A program made the position numbers and the translations under genes. Shown piece after piece: positions 1-5,301 of a DNA stretch of 5,301 nucleotides (position 1 is the first letter of the stretch; each line of letters opens with the position of its first letter). Origin of the DNA: JBBRLA01 sp038231615 (GTDB lineage Bacteria; Myxococcota_A; Polyangia; Palsa-1104; JAEUJZ01); NCBI GenBank assembly GCA_038231615.1, contig JBBRLA010000608.1, positions 1 through 5,301 of the forward strand, in the 5' to 3' direction. The notes beneath the pieces were generated by a model. It was not told where the DNA came from, ran no database searches, and was given only the letters and a program-made list of their open reading frames with translations.

Positions 1-348
1 GTCGGCGCGCAGGTGCGGAGCGTCAAGCCACCACTGAGGCCGTCCGCCGACCTCGTAGCGCCGCAGCGAGAGCGAGCGAAGGACCGGCGGGACCGGCGTC
101 CCGGTCGCTTCTCGGGGCCGCTGCTGGACGACAAGCTGCACCAGGTTGCCCTTGTCTTTCTCAGGCGAGATGAGACCCGACGCAAGCCCCTCGCCGACCG
201 CCTGAGACACCGAGGACGCCGGGCCTTGCGCGTCGCGCCACCGCCCGCGCCACTCGAAGAGCGCGAAGTAGCCCAGCAGGATCAGGCACAAGGCGAGGAG
301 CGAGAACAGGGTGCGCTGGCGATCCCATAGACGAAGCCGACGATGCAT
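1..348 (-). CDS. Membrane-anchored protein, probable DUF4340-type partner of the GldG-like gene (3' end off window)
   Basis: The minus strand is open from an ATG at 348 to the left edge, giving 116 residues without a stop, so the gene is truncated by the window. It starts MHRRLRLWDRQRT, followed by one hydrophobic segment at about residues 13-31 (LFSLLALCLILLGYFALF). That is a short basic cytoplasmic tail and a single membrane anchor, with the rest probably outside the membrane. The following part (GLISPEKDKGNLVQLVVQQ and later RRYEVGGRPQWWLDAP) has the beta-rich pattern of a protein comparing a value with a linked substrate. The ATG lies three bases after the stop of the GldG-like gene, in the same frame, and a good ribosome binding site (GGAGAGG, 362-356) precedes it. 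Genes directly after gldG-like genes often encode DUF4340 proteins, so I infer that family from position and the N-terminal architecture. No diagnostic motif is visible in the fragment. Confidence 0.7.
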   Translation of the reverse strand, partial: MHRRLRLWDRQRTLFSLLALCLILLGYFALFEWRGRWRDAQGPASSVSQAVGEGLASGLISPEKDKGNLVQLVVQQRPREATGTPVPPVLRSLSLRRYEVGGRPQWWLDAPHLRAD

Positions 349-351
349 GGC

Positions 352-2757
352 TCAGCCTCTCCGGATCCAGAAGACGCCCAGGCCCAGGAGCAGCGCCATG
401 AGCGGCAACCCGCACATCGTCAGCAGGAAAAGCCGGGTCAACTGGTCTTCCTTCAGCACCAGACGCAGTTCGGCGGGGCGCTTGGGGGCCACCACCACCC
501 GGCGCTGTGCGTCCGCCAGCCATGAGATGGCGCCGAGAATCAGGTCGCGGTTGTAAAGCGCCATCGACTCGTTGGTGCCAAGCTGCGCGCACCCGAGGAC
601 CACCAGCCGGCCGCCTTCATCGGCGCTCGGGCCCGGGGTCGCGCCAGCCGGGCCTGGGCCGGTCTCCTTGACGCTGGCGGCGGCGGCGATGGAGATCGGA
701 CTCTTTTCCGCCCCTTCTTCCATGCCCCCGGGGACGCCCGGGACAGGAGGCGCGGGCCGGCCCTCGCGCAGCGCGGCAAGGTCCGAGGTCTGGTAGGCCT
801 TGTCCCCGGTCAGGACCAGGTCACGCGCCGACCACAGCGTCCCGTCGGGAAGCGGTACCGTGGGCAGCGCCCTCACCGGCCGGGCCAGGGTCCACAGGGT
901 GCGCCGGTGCAGCATCGGCGCGCTCACCGGGTGATCGCCGTACCCTTCATCGATGACGAAGGCCAGGCTGTCCCCCAGGCGCTTCTCCGGATCGATCACC
1001 ACCGCCTGACCCAGGCGGATGCCGCGGACGCGCAAGAGGTCAAAGAGCCCGCTGTCGAGGAAACGGGTGAGGCCCCGATCGAGCTGCGGCCCGAGCAGAA
1101 GCAGCATCCGCCCGCCGCCGTCCAGATAGCGCGACAGGGCCGCGGCCTCATCCGCCAGGAAGGCCCGCTCCGGGCCGGCGATGACCACCACGTCGCAATC
1201 CCTGGGAACCAGCGCCAGCTGATCCAGCCCCCGGCTCTGGTAGTTTTCCCGACGCAGCGACTCGGTGAGGTCGGAGAGGCCGGCGCCGGTAAAGCTGTCG
1301 TATTCCGACTCGCCGTGGCCTTTGGTGAAGCACACCACGGGGGTCTTGCCGGTCACCACGGTGAGGATCGCGCTGTCGAGCAGCTCCTCGCCACGGAAGG
1401 CGAGCAGACGAGGAGGGACGGCGGGGCCGGCGGGTTCGGGGCGTTCGGGGTTGGTCTCGAAATCGCCCAGCTCGCCGATGTTCAGGAATCGGGTCCGCCC
1501 CTGGCTCTCGACGACCATAACCCCCTGTCGAAGGTCGTCCTTGTCGATGTGGTACCGCTCGCCCAGCAGGCGCACCCGGTCGCGATCGCGGTCGATGTCG
1601 AGCAGCTCGACGTGTACCTTCCCCGCCGCGGCACGCTCCACCCGCAGGAGCAGTTCCCGCGCGTCATCGAGCAGCTCGTTGCGGTCGGCGGCATTGTCGG
1701 CCTGGAACACCGTCACCTGCACCGTCTTCCCCTCCCGACCCACGTCGGCGAGGAGGTCTTGGGTGCGCTCCGAAAGGGTGAACAGGCGCCCGGCGGTCCA
1801 GTCGGCGCGGTACACGTGGCGGGCGGCGATGAGGTTGACGCCGACCAGGAGCAAGAGACAAAGCAGGCCCTCGGCGATCACGCGAAAAACGGCGGGCGAA
1901 TCGCCGGGCCGGGCGGAAAGCACCCGCCCGGCGGCGAAAACGGCGGCGGCGGCCAGACTCAGGTGGTAGACTACCCGGCGGCTGTCGACGATGCCGCGGC
2001 CCAGTTCGTCCATGTGGCGAAAGAGGTTGGTGTGCAGCAGCACCTGCCGCACCGTCTCGTTGCGCACGTAGAGGTCGGCCAGCATCCCGGAAAGAAGCAG
2101 CAGGCTGAGCGCGGTGAAGCACATCACCGCGGCCAGCACCTGACTGCGGGTCAGCGAAGAGGCGAGCAGGCCGATGGCGAGGGCGGAAAGGCCCACCAGC
2201 AAGGTCCCCAGATAGCCCGCGGCGATGGCGCCCGGGTCGATGGCGGCGGCGTCGCCGGCATAGGCCCGCAGGAGGCCCACGTAGAACAGGGTCGGCGCCC
2301 AAAGACAAAGGTAAAACACCACCGCGCCCAGGTACTTGCCCAAAACCACCGCGGCCTCGGAGATCGGGGCCGTCAGGAGCGGCTCGATGGTGCCGCGCTG
2401 CCGCTCCTCGGCGAGGAGGCGCATGGTAATGACCGCCACCACGAACATGAGGAAGAGCCAGTAAAGGAAAGTGCCGCCGAAGAAGTACTGCATGACCGCG
2501 GTGGCGCTGGCCCGCTGGGTGCTGAGGGCCTGACACACGAGGAAGAACGAATAGCCCTGCACCACCAGGAACAGGGCGGCGACGAGGTAGGAGATCGGCG
2601 AGAGGGCGTAGGCCAGGAGTTCTCGCCGGGCCACCGCCACGGCGGCGCGAAGGGTGGAAACGCTCGCTGGAAATCGCGAAGCGCCCCAGGCGCCGCGGTC
2701 CTTCAATCGCCGGCTCCCTTCGTCAAGGGGTGCGGGTGCTGCGGTGGCGGCGTTCAC
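352..2757 (-). CDS. Fused ABC-2 permease / GldG-like auxiliary transport protein
   Basis: This 801-residue membrane protein appears to join two subunits that are separate in Bacteroidetes gliding systems. Residues about 40-280 form a GldF-like ABC-2 permease: six hydrophobic segments (near 52-76, 95-113, 135-160, 180-202, 206-227 and 262-278) and the typical loop MRLLAEERQRGTIEPLLTAP (112-131). Residues about 290-801 match GldG-like ABC auxiliary proteins. A membrane segment (295-312) leads into DWTAGRLFTLSERTQDLL (319-336), then an extracytoplasmic domain containing FTKGHGESEYDS (477-488), and a final membrane anchor (773-798, ending WIRRG). The protein should pair with the ATPase encoded just upstream. 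The start is GTG at 2757. It overlaps the ATPase stop (GTGA) and has AAGGGAG 10 bases before it, so translation is probably coupled. A proline/glycine-rich insert at 665-715 and a degenerate copy of a dispersed repeat near residues 20-29 are unusual. The transported substrate cannot be read from the sequence. Such fused proteins are annotated in other bacteria, so I am confident of the family but not of the role. Confidence 0.93.
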   Translation of the reverse strand: MNAATAAPAPLDEGSRRLKDRGAWGASRFPASVSTLRAAVAVARRELLAYALSPISYLVAALFLVVQGYSFFLVCQALSTQRASATAVMQYFFGGTFLYWLFLMFVVAVITMRLLAEERQRGTIEPLLTAPISEAAVVLGKYLGAVVFYLCLWAPTLFYVGLLRAYAGDAAAIDPGAIAAGYLGTLLVGLSALAIGLLASSLTRSQVLAAVMCFTALSLLLLSGMLADLYVRNETVRQVLLHTNLFRHMDELGRGIVDSRRVVYHLSLAAAAVFAAGRVLSARPGDSPAVFRVIAEGLLCLLLLVGVNLIAARHVYRADWTAGRLFTLSERTQDLLADVGREGKTVQVTVFQADNAADRNELLDDARELLLRVERAAAGKVHVELLDIDRDRDRVRLLGERYHIDKDDLRQGVMVVESQGRTRFLNIGELGDFETNPERPEPAGPAVPPRLLAFRGEELLDSAILTVVTGKTPVVCFTKGHGESEYDSFTGAGLSDLTESLRRENYQSRGLDQLALVPRDCDVVVIAGPERAFLADEAAALSRYLDGGGRMLLLLGPQLDRGLTRFLDSGLFDLLRVRGIRLGQAVVIDPEKRLGDSLAFVIDEGYGDHPVSAPMLHRRTLWTLARPVRALPTVPLPDGTLWSARDLVLTGDKAYQTSDLAALREGRPAPPVPGVPGGMEEGAEKSPISIAAAASVKETGPGPAGATPGPSADEGGRLVVLGCAQLGTNESMALYNRDLILGAISWLADAQRRVVVAPKRPAELRLVLKEDQLTRLFLLTMCGLPLMALLLGLGVFWIRRG
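356..362 (-). promoter_or_regulatory. Ribosome binding site for the DUF4340-like gene
   Basis: GGAGAGG on the minus strand lies 7 bases before the ATG at 348, inside the last codons of the preceding GldG-like gene. It supports this start and suggests translational coupling between the two genes. Confidence 0.6.
2672..2699 (+). repeat. Degenerate copy of the 30-bp dispersed repeat (probable)
   Basis: Thirteen bases at 2672-2684 (aatcgcgaagcgc) and ten at 2690-2699 (gcgccgcggt) are identical, in the same order and orientation, to the copy at 3076-3105 plus one base before it. The middle differs: five bases (cccag) here against three (gaa) there. It falls in codons 20-29 of the fused permease gene, in the non-conserved N-terminal tail before the first membrane segment (peptide DRGAWGASRF). 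The high GC background makes partial matches easier, so this is less certain than the exact copies. Confidence 0.45.
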
Positions 2758-3794
2758 CGGGGTAAGGCTCCCTTGGTGGCGTTGGCAGGCGCGGCGGTCA
2801 ACCGGCGGAACACCGCCTCCAGGCTGGAGCGCGCCGGGGTCAAAAGGCGCAATTCTCCGTGGGTCAGCACGGCCCGCGAGAGGGCCTCGCAGGCGGCCCC
2901 GGTCGGGTCCGGTCCCGCGTCCGGATGGAGTTGCACGAGAAAATGAATCGCCCCATCGGGGGCGTGTTTCCTGTCGGGCCCATCGGGATCGTTGTCCTCC
3001 TCCACCGAGGCCACCCCCGGGACGGCGCTAAGCGCGGCCAGCAAGGCGGCGCGATCGCCGCGACAGGCGATCTCAATCGCGAAGCGCGAAGCGCCGCGGT
3101 GATCGTCCGCTAAGCGCGGGGCGACCCTGCCGGCGATCAGCTCGGCGGTGGTACCCGAGGCCACCACCTTGCCCCGATCGACGATCACCACCCGCTCGCA
3201 CACCGTCTCGACTTCGGGGAGCACGTGGGTCGAGAGCACCACCGTGCGGTCCCGGGACAGGCGGGTGATGAGGTCCAGCACCTCGCGACGCTGGTTGGGG
3301 TCGAGCCCATCGGTGGGTTCGTCGAGGATCAGGGCTGCGGGGCGGTGCAGGAGCGCATCGGCCAGCCCCACCCGCTGGCGGTACCCCTTGGAGAGCTGGC
3401 CGATGATGCGCTCGCTCTCGCCGGCCAGGCCGACCTCGTCGAGGACCGCGGCGATGGCGGTCTTTCGCTCCCGGGTGGGCAGGCCGCGGAGGTCGGCGCG
3501 GAAGCGCAGGTATTCCCGGACGCGCATCTCGCCATACAGGGGGACCTGCTCGGGGAGGTAGCCAAGCTGCCGGCGGGCGCCCAGGGAGTCGAGGGCCACG
3601 TCGCAGCCGCAGACCCGGGCACGACCCCCGGTGGGGCGCAGGTAGCCCGACAGGATGCGCATGGTAGTGGTCTTGCCGGCGCCGTTGGGACCCAGGAAGC
3701 CCAGCACGCCTCCCGGTCGGGCGGTGAACGAGATGCCGTCCAGGGCCTTTGTCCCAAAGGAGAATGATTTGCTGAGTGCTTCGACCTCGATCAT
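2754..3794 (-). CDS. ABC transporter ATP-binding protein, GldA-like
   Basis: This 346-residue cytoplasmic ATPase should power the permease encoded directly downstream. All nucleotide-binding motifs are present in order: Walker A GPNGAGKTT (35-43), Q-loop PEQ (81-83), signature LSKGYRQRVGLA (134-145), Walker B ALILDEPT (154-161), D-loop GLDP (163-166) and switch histidine in LSTH (H190). The signature beginning LSKGYRQRV is common in GldA/NatA/YhaQ-type exporters. Residues from about 235 form the C-terminal extension typical of this subgroup, with an alpha/beta piece around CRGDRAALLAALSAVPGVASVEE. The ATG at 3794 is chosen because the conserved MIEVEALSKSF start follows it at once; the ribosome site is only moderate (GAGAG, 6 bases upstream). 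Its stop overlaps the GTG of the next gene. Residues 230-240 (DDHRGASRFAI) are encoded by an exact copy of the 30-bp repeat found in the aldolase gene. This lies in the linker between the ATPase core and the C-terminal extension, well away from catalytic motifs. Confidence 0.95.
   Translation of the reverse strand: MIEVEALSKSFSFGTKALDGISFTARPGGVLGFLGPNGAGKTTTMRILSGYLRPTGGRARVCGCDVALDSLGARRQLGYLPEQVPLYGEMRVREYLRFRADLRGLPTRERKTAIAAVLDEVGLAGESERIIGQLSKGYRQRVGLADALLHRPAALILDEPTDGLDPNQRREVLDLITRLSRDRTVVLSTHVLPEVETVCERVVIVDRGKVVASGTTAELIAGRVAPRLADDHRGASRFAIEIACRGDRAALLAALSAVPGVASVEEDNDPDGPDRKHAPDGAIHFLVQLHPDAGPDPTGAACEALSRAVLTHGELRLLTPARSSLEAVFRRLTAAPANATKGALPR
2768..2774 (-). promoter_or_regulatory. 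Ribosome binding site supporting the GTG start of the fused permease gene
   Basis: AAGGGAG on the minus strand ends 10 bases before the GTG at 2757, within the last codons of the ATPase gene. Together with the GTGA stop/start overlap it supports this start over later methionines, which would cut into the first membrane segment. Confidence 0.5.
3076..3105 (-). repeat. Exact inverted copy of the 30-bp dispersed repeat, inside the ATPase gene
   Basis: All 30 bases are the reverse complement of 4754-4783 (and of 4784-4813) in the aldolase tail. Identity ends at both borders: the next base differs on each side (3075 and 3106). The matched length equals the period of the tandem array. Read on the minus strand it encodes most of DDHRGASRFAI (ATPase residues 230-240). 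The length is a multiple of three, so gain or loss of a unit keeps the frame. Confidence 0.9.
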
Positions 3795-3814
3795 GGCGGG
3801 CTCTCGCGTGAAGG

Positions 3815-3830
3815 GGAGTTATAGCACTCC
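3815..3830. repeat. Small inverted repeat in the gap before the ATPase gene
   Basis: Five-base arms (ggagt / actcc) flank a six-base AT-rich centre (tatagc) in the 42-base gap between the TPR-like gene and the ATPase gene. It could be a hairpin or a regulator half-site pair. On the minus strand the centre also contains TATAAC, which resembles a -10 box, but I see no matching -35 at proper spacing. It may be chance. Confidence 0.25.
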
Positions 3831-3836
3831 GCCGCC

Positions 3837-4571
3837 TCACTGGATGGGGGCTGCCGCCTTGTTGGCCGATCGGCTCAGGCGCTGAAGCAGGCGCCTGGCC
3901 GGCCCCGGGGCCACGGCGCGATCGCCGCTGAGGGCACGAAGATCGCGGCGGTAGGCGATGCGCTCGACCGAAAGGTGCATCAGCGGGGCGATGTGCCGCA
4001 GGAGCTGTTCCCCTTCCACCAGGAACTGGAGGCGCAGGCAGAGCCGGGCGCACAGGTAAAGAGCCTCGGCGAAGCCCGGCTCCCGTCGGCATGCCCGCAG
4101 GCACAGACGCAGCGCCGCCAGGTCCCCGTGCCCCAGCCGCGCCCTCAGGTAGTCGAACTCCGGGTCGTTAGCGCCCAGCCGCTGTGCCCAGCGCAGCGCT
4201 GCCCGCGCCTCCTCTTCCTTTTGGCAGTAGAGCAGCGCCTTGGCCAGGGCCACGAAGCCGCCGCCGTCCTGCGGGTTGTTCAGCACCTCGACCTCGACCT
4301 CGACCAGCGCCTGCGACGGGCAGCCGGACAGCAGCCGCGCCTCCACCTGCATCGACGCGGGGGAGCTTTGGGCCAGGCTCAGAAGCGGCGGGCGTCGCGG
4401 CACCGCGCGGATCACCGAAAGGAGGTCGGCGCGCAGGGACTCCCGTTCGGCGGCCTCATCGGAGGCCTGGGTGCTCGTCGCGGGAGCGCGACGGCGCAGG
4501 ACCAGCATGCACAGGCAGGCGCACGCAGGAAGGAAAAGAAAGGCGGCCAGGGAAAACAAGTTCGGGCTCAT
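3837..4571 (-). CDS. Membrane-anchored TPR-like protein of unknown function
   Basis: I do not recognise this 244-residue protein as a named family. Residues 4-25 (NLFSLAAFLFLPACACLCMLVL) are a hydrophobic N-terminal segment followed at once by RRR, which suggests a single membrane anchor with the rest in the cytoplasm; a lipoprotein or secreted form is less likely. From about residue 104 the sequence is helical with TPR-like spacing: GFVALAKALLYCQKEEEARA (105-124), a middle helix pair (about 138-163), and PGFAEALYLCARLCLRLQFL (165-184) followed by VEGEQLLRHIAPLM. TPR folds usually hold protein partners, so a scaffold or assembly role is plausible, but no partner is shown. It ends 42 bases before the ATPase gene on the same strand and may belong to that operon. 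The ATG at 4571 is followed directly by the hydrophobic segment; no strong ribosome site is visible before it. A short hexanucleotide repeat encodes its VEVEVEV stretch. Confidence 0.75.
   Translation of the reverse strand: MSPNLFSLAAFLFLPACACLCMLVLRRRAPATSTQASDEAAERESLRADLLSVIRAVPRRPPLLSLAQSSPASMQVEARLLSGCPSQALVEVEVEVLNNPQDGGGFVALAKALLYCQKEEEARAALRWAQRLGANDPEFDYLRARLGHGDLAALRLCLRACRREPGFAEALYLCARLCLRLQFLVEGEQLLRHIAPLMHLSVERIAYRRDLRALSGDRAVAPGPARRLLQRLSRSANKAAAPIQ
4285..4305 (-). repeat. Hexanucleotide microsatellite inside the TPR-like gene
   Basis: Three perfect copies of acctcg followed by acc (plus strand) encode the alternating Val-Glu stretch at about residues 90-96 of the TPR-like protein. 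Changes in copy number would keep the frame. Confidence 0.6.
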
Positions 4572-4615
4572 CCCGGGGATCTCTGCACTGTGGGGTCATC
4601 TTCAAGGGCCAGACG

Positions 4616-4655
4616 AAAAATAGTTCTCGCCGACCCGAATCAAAGTGTGGAACTA
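4616..4655 (-). terminator. Possible weak intrinsic terminator after the aldolase gene
   Basis: On the minus strand TAGTTC (4655-4650), which starts with the aldolase stop codon, pairs with GAACTA (4626-4621), and five T residues (4620-4616) follow directly. The stem is only six pairs, AT-containing, with a 23-base loop, so it would be weak. The rest of the 4572-4652 gap shows no convincing promoter: a TTGATT and a TATTTT are present on the minus strand but only 15 bases apart. Confidence 0.3.
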
Positions 4656-5301
4656 CGCAATACCCTTCAATTTCTTCAGGACGGCCGCAACCAACATATC
4701 GGTCTCTGCCGACGAGGCGCCGCCCTTTTGCTCGGCGCCTCGCGCTTCGCGATCGATCACCGCGGCGCTTCGCGCTTCGCGATCGATCACCGCGGCGCTT
4801 CGCGCTTCGCGATCGATCACCGCATGGCCGGGGCCGCCGGTGCCGTTGGGGCAGACGTTGCACAGGGTGCAGGGGTCGGGAGCCCGGGGGATGCCCAGCG
4901 ATCGCGCCAGATCGGCCAGCTTGTCCACCTCGGGTCGCGGCAAGGGCGGCACGGGCCCGAGGACCCGGGCGGCGTGGGTGATGCGAGCGGCGTGCTCCAT
5001 CGCCTCCATGCGGTTGTAGGCCTCGTTCAGGTCCCGCCCCACGGTCAGCGCGCCGTGGCGATCCATGATCACCGCGTTGCTCTGACGGATGTAGGGCCGC
5101 AAGACGTTGGGGACCTCATCGGTGGTGGGGGTGGAGTAGGGGGCGGTCAGGATGGCCCCCAAGAAAAGGCAGGTCTCCGACAGCACGCACTGCGCCAGGG
5201 ACACCCCGGCCAGGGCCAGGCCGACGGTGATCGGTGGGTGGGCATGGACCACCGCGCCCACGTCGGCGCGCTCCACGTAGCACAGCTCGTGCATCAGGAA
5301 C
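4653..5301 (-). CDS. Class II aldolase/adducin-family protein with repeat-bearing C-terminal extension (5' end off window)
   Basis: The visible 215 residues are the C-terminal part of a class II (zinc-dependent) aldolase/adducin protein, the superfamily of L-fuculose-phosphate and L-ribulose-phosphate aldolases/epimerases. Residues are numbered from the internal methionine at 5294. The metal-binding HAH is at 17-19 in VVHAHPP, and the third histidine is H80 in MDRHGALTVG; NEAYNRMEAMEHAARI (90-105) matches the conserved helix. The frame stays open to the right edge (FL before that Met), so the true start and the conserved catalytic Glu lie outside. After the core comes an atypical tail: PDPCTLCNVCPNG with a CxxCxxC motif (Cys 142, 145, 148), then three copies of a 10-residue unit AVIDREARSA (158-187, the last reading ...ARGA), a Gly/Ser-rich link, and a short amphipathic end (TDMLVAAVLKKLKGIA). 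The last piece resembles encapsulation peptides of microcompartment enzymes. The sugar-phosphate substrate cannot be decided. No shell-protein gene is visible in the window. Confidence 0.88.
   Translation of the reverse strand, partial: FLMHELCYVERADVGAVVHAHPPITVGLALAGVSLAQCVLSETCLFLGAILTAPYSTPTTDEVPNVLRPYIRQSNAVIMDRHGALTVGRDLNEAYNRMEAMEHAARITHAARVLGPVPPLPRPEVDKLADLARSLGIPRAPDPCTLCNVCPNGTGGPGHAVIDREARSAAVIDREARSAAVIDREARGAEQKGGASSAETDMLVAAVLKKLKGIA
4734..4823 (-). repeat. Three tandem copies of a 30-bp repeat inside the aldolase tail
   Basis: The units are 4734-4763, 4764-4793 and 4794-4823. Copies two and three are identical; copy one differs by a single base (c for t at 4740, giving Gly for Ser). 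Read on the minus strand each unit encodes AVIDREARSA. The array lies between the CxxCxxC motif and the C-terminal helix, a position expected to be a flexible linker. There are no spacers between units. An exact inverted copy lies in the ATPase gene at 3076-3105. Confidence 0.95.

Noticed and set aside
253..269. Another repeat copy (cgaagagcgcgaagta)
   Set aside because: The match is short, and the codons are explained by the membrane segment YFALFEW of the DUF4340-like protein.
907..2946. Long plus-strand open frame of 679 codons
   Set aside because: It lies antisense to the fused permease gene, whose protein has clear domains and membrane segments. The plus-strand product is a His/Gly/Gln/Arg-rich string without recognisable motifs, as expected for a shadow frame in GC-rich DNA.
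3225..3767. Plus-strand open frame of 180 codons
   Set aside because: It is antisense to the ATPase motifs (Walker A to Walker B), shows no family features and has no ribosome binding site.
3815..3846. Sigma-70 type promoter before the ATPase gene (TATAAC on the minus strand)
   Set aside because: The hexamer 17 bases upstream (CATCCA) does not resemble a -35 box, so I list only the small inverted repeat.
3073..4104. Minus-strand open frame of 343 codons spanning the ATPase and TPR-like genes
   Set aside because: It is a different frame across two better-supported genes; the product is Pro/Arg/Ala-rich and runs through the intergenic gap.
4734..4823. CRISPR array
   Set aside because: The 30-base units are directly adjacent with no spacers, and they are translated in frame within the aldolase.
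4184..4981. Plus-strand open frame of 265 codons
   Set aside because: It is antisense to the TPR-like and aldolase genes and stays open mainly because of GC bias and the stop-free tandem repeat.

Overview
The window is very GC-rich (by eye roughly two thirds or more G+C). It is almost entirely coding, and every gene I can support lies on the minus strand. A fused GldF/GldG-type transporter subunit, a GldA-type ATPase and very high GC would fit a deltaproteobacterial lineage such as Myxococcota. No rRNA or other marker gene is present, so this placement is inference only.

Layout, in transcription order (right to left). At 5301-4653 is the 3' part of a class II aldolase/adducin-family gene. 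Its 5' end, including the catalytic-base region, lies off the right edge. Its C-terminus is unusual: a CxxCxxC motif, then three tandem copies of a 10-residue repeat, then a short amphipathic helix that resembles a bacterial-microcompartment encapsulation peptide. After an 80-base gap with a possible weak terminator comes a membrane-anchored TPR-like protein (4571-3837). After another 42 bases come three tightly packed genes: an ABC-2 type ATPase (3794-2754), a fused permease plus GldG-like auxiliary subunit (2757-352, GTG start overlapping the ATPase stop), and a further membrane-anchored protein (348 to beyond position 1), probably DUF4340-like. The last three look like one operon for a Gld-type ABC exporter or envelope complex. 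The TPR-like gene may be co-transcribed with them.

The most unusual signal is a 30-bp sequence shared between two unrelated genes. It is tandemly repeated three times in the aldolase tail (4734-4823), and one exact 30-nt copy in inverted orientation lies inside the ATPase gene (3076-3105). A probable degenerate copy lies near the start of the permease gene (2672-2699). Its length is a multiple of three, and five of its six reading frames are free of stops. In the two clear hosts it is translated, in different frames, as extra peptide in tolerant linker regions. This resembles the behaviour of Rickettsia palindromic elements and may be a small, coding-compatible dispersed repeat family of this genome.
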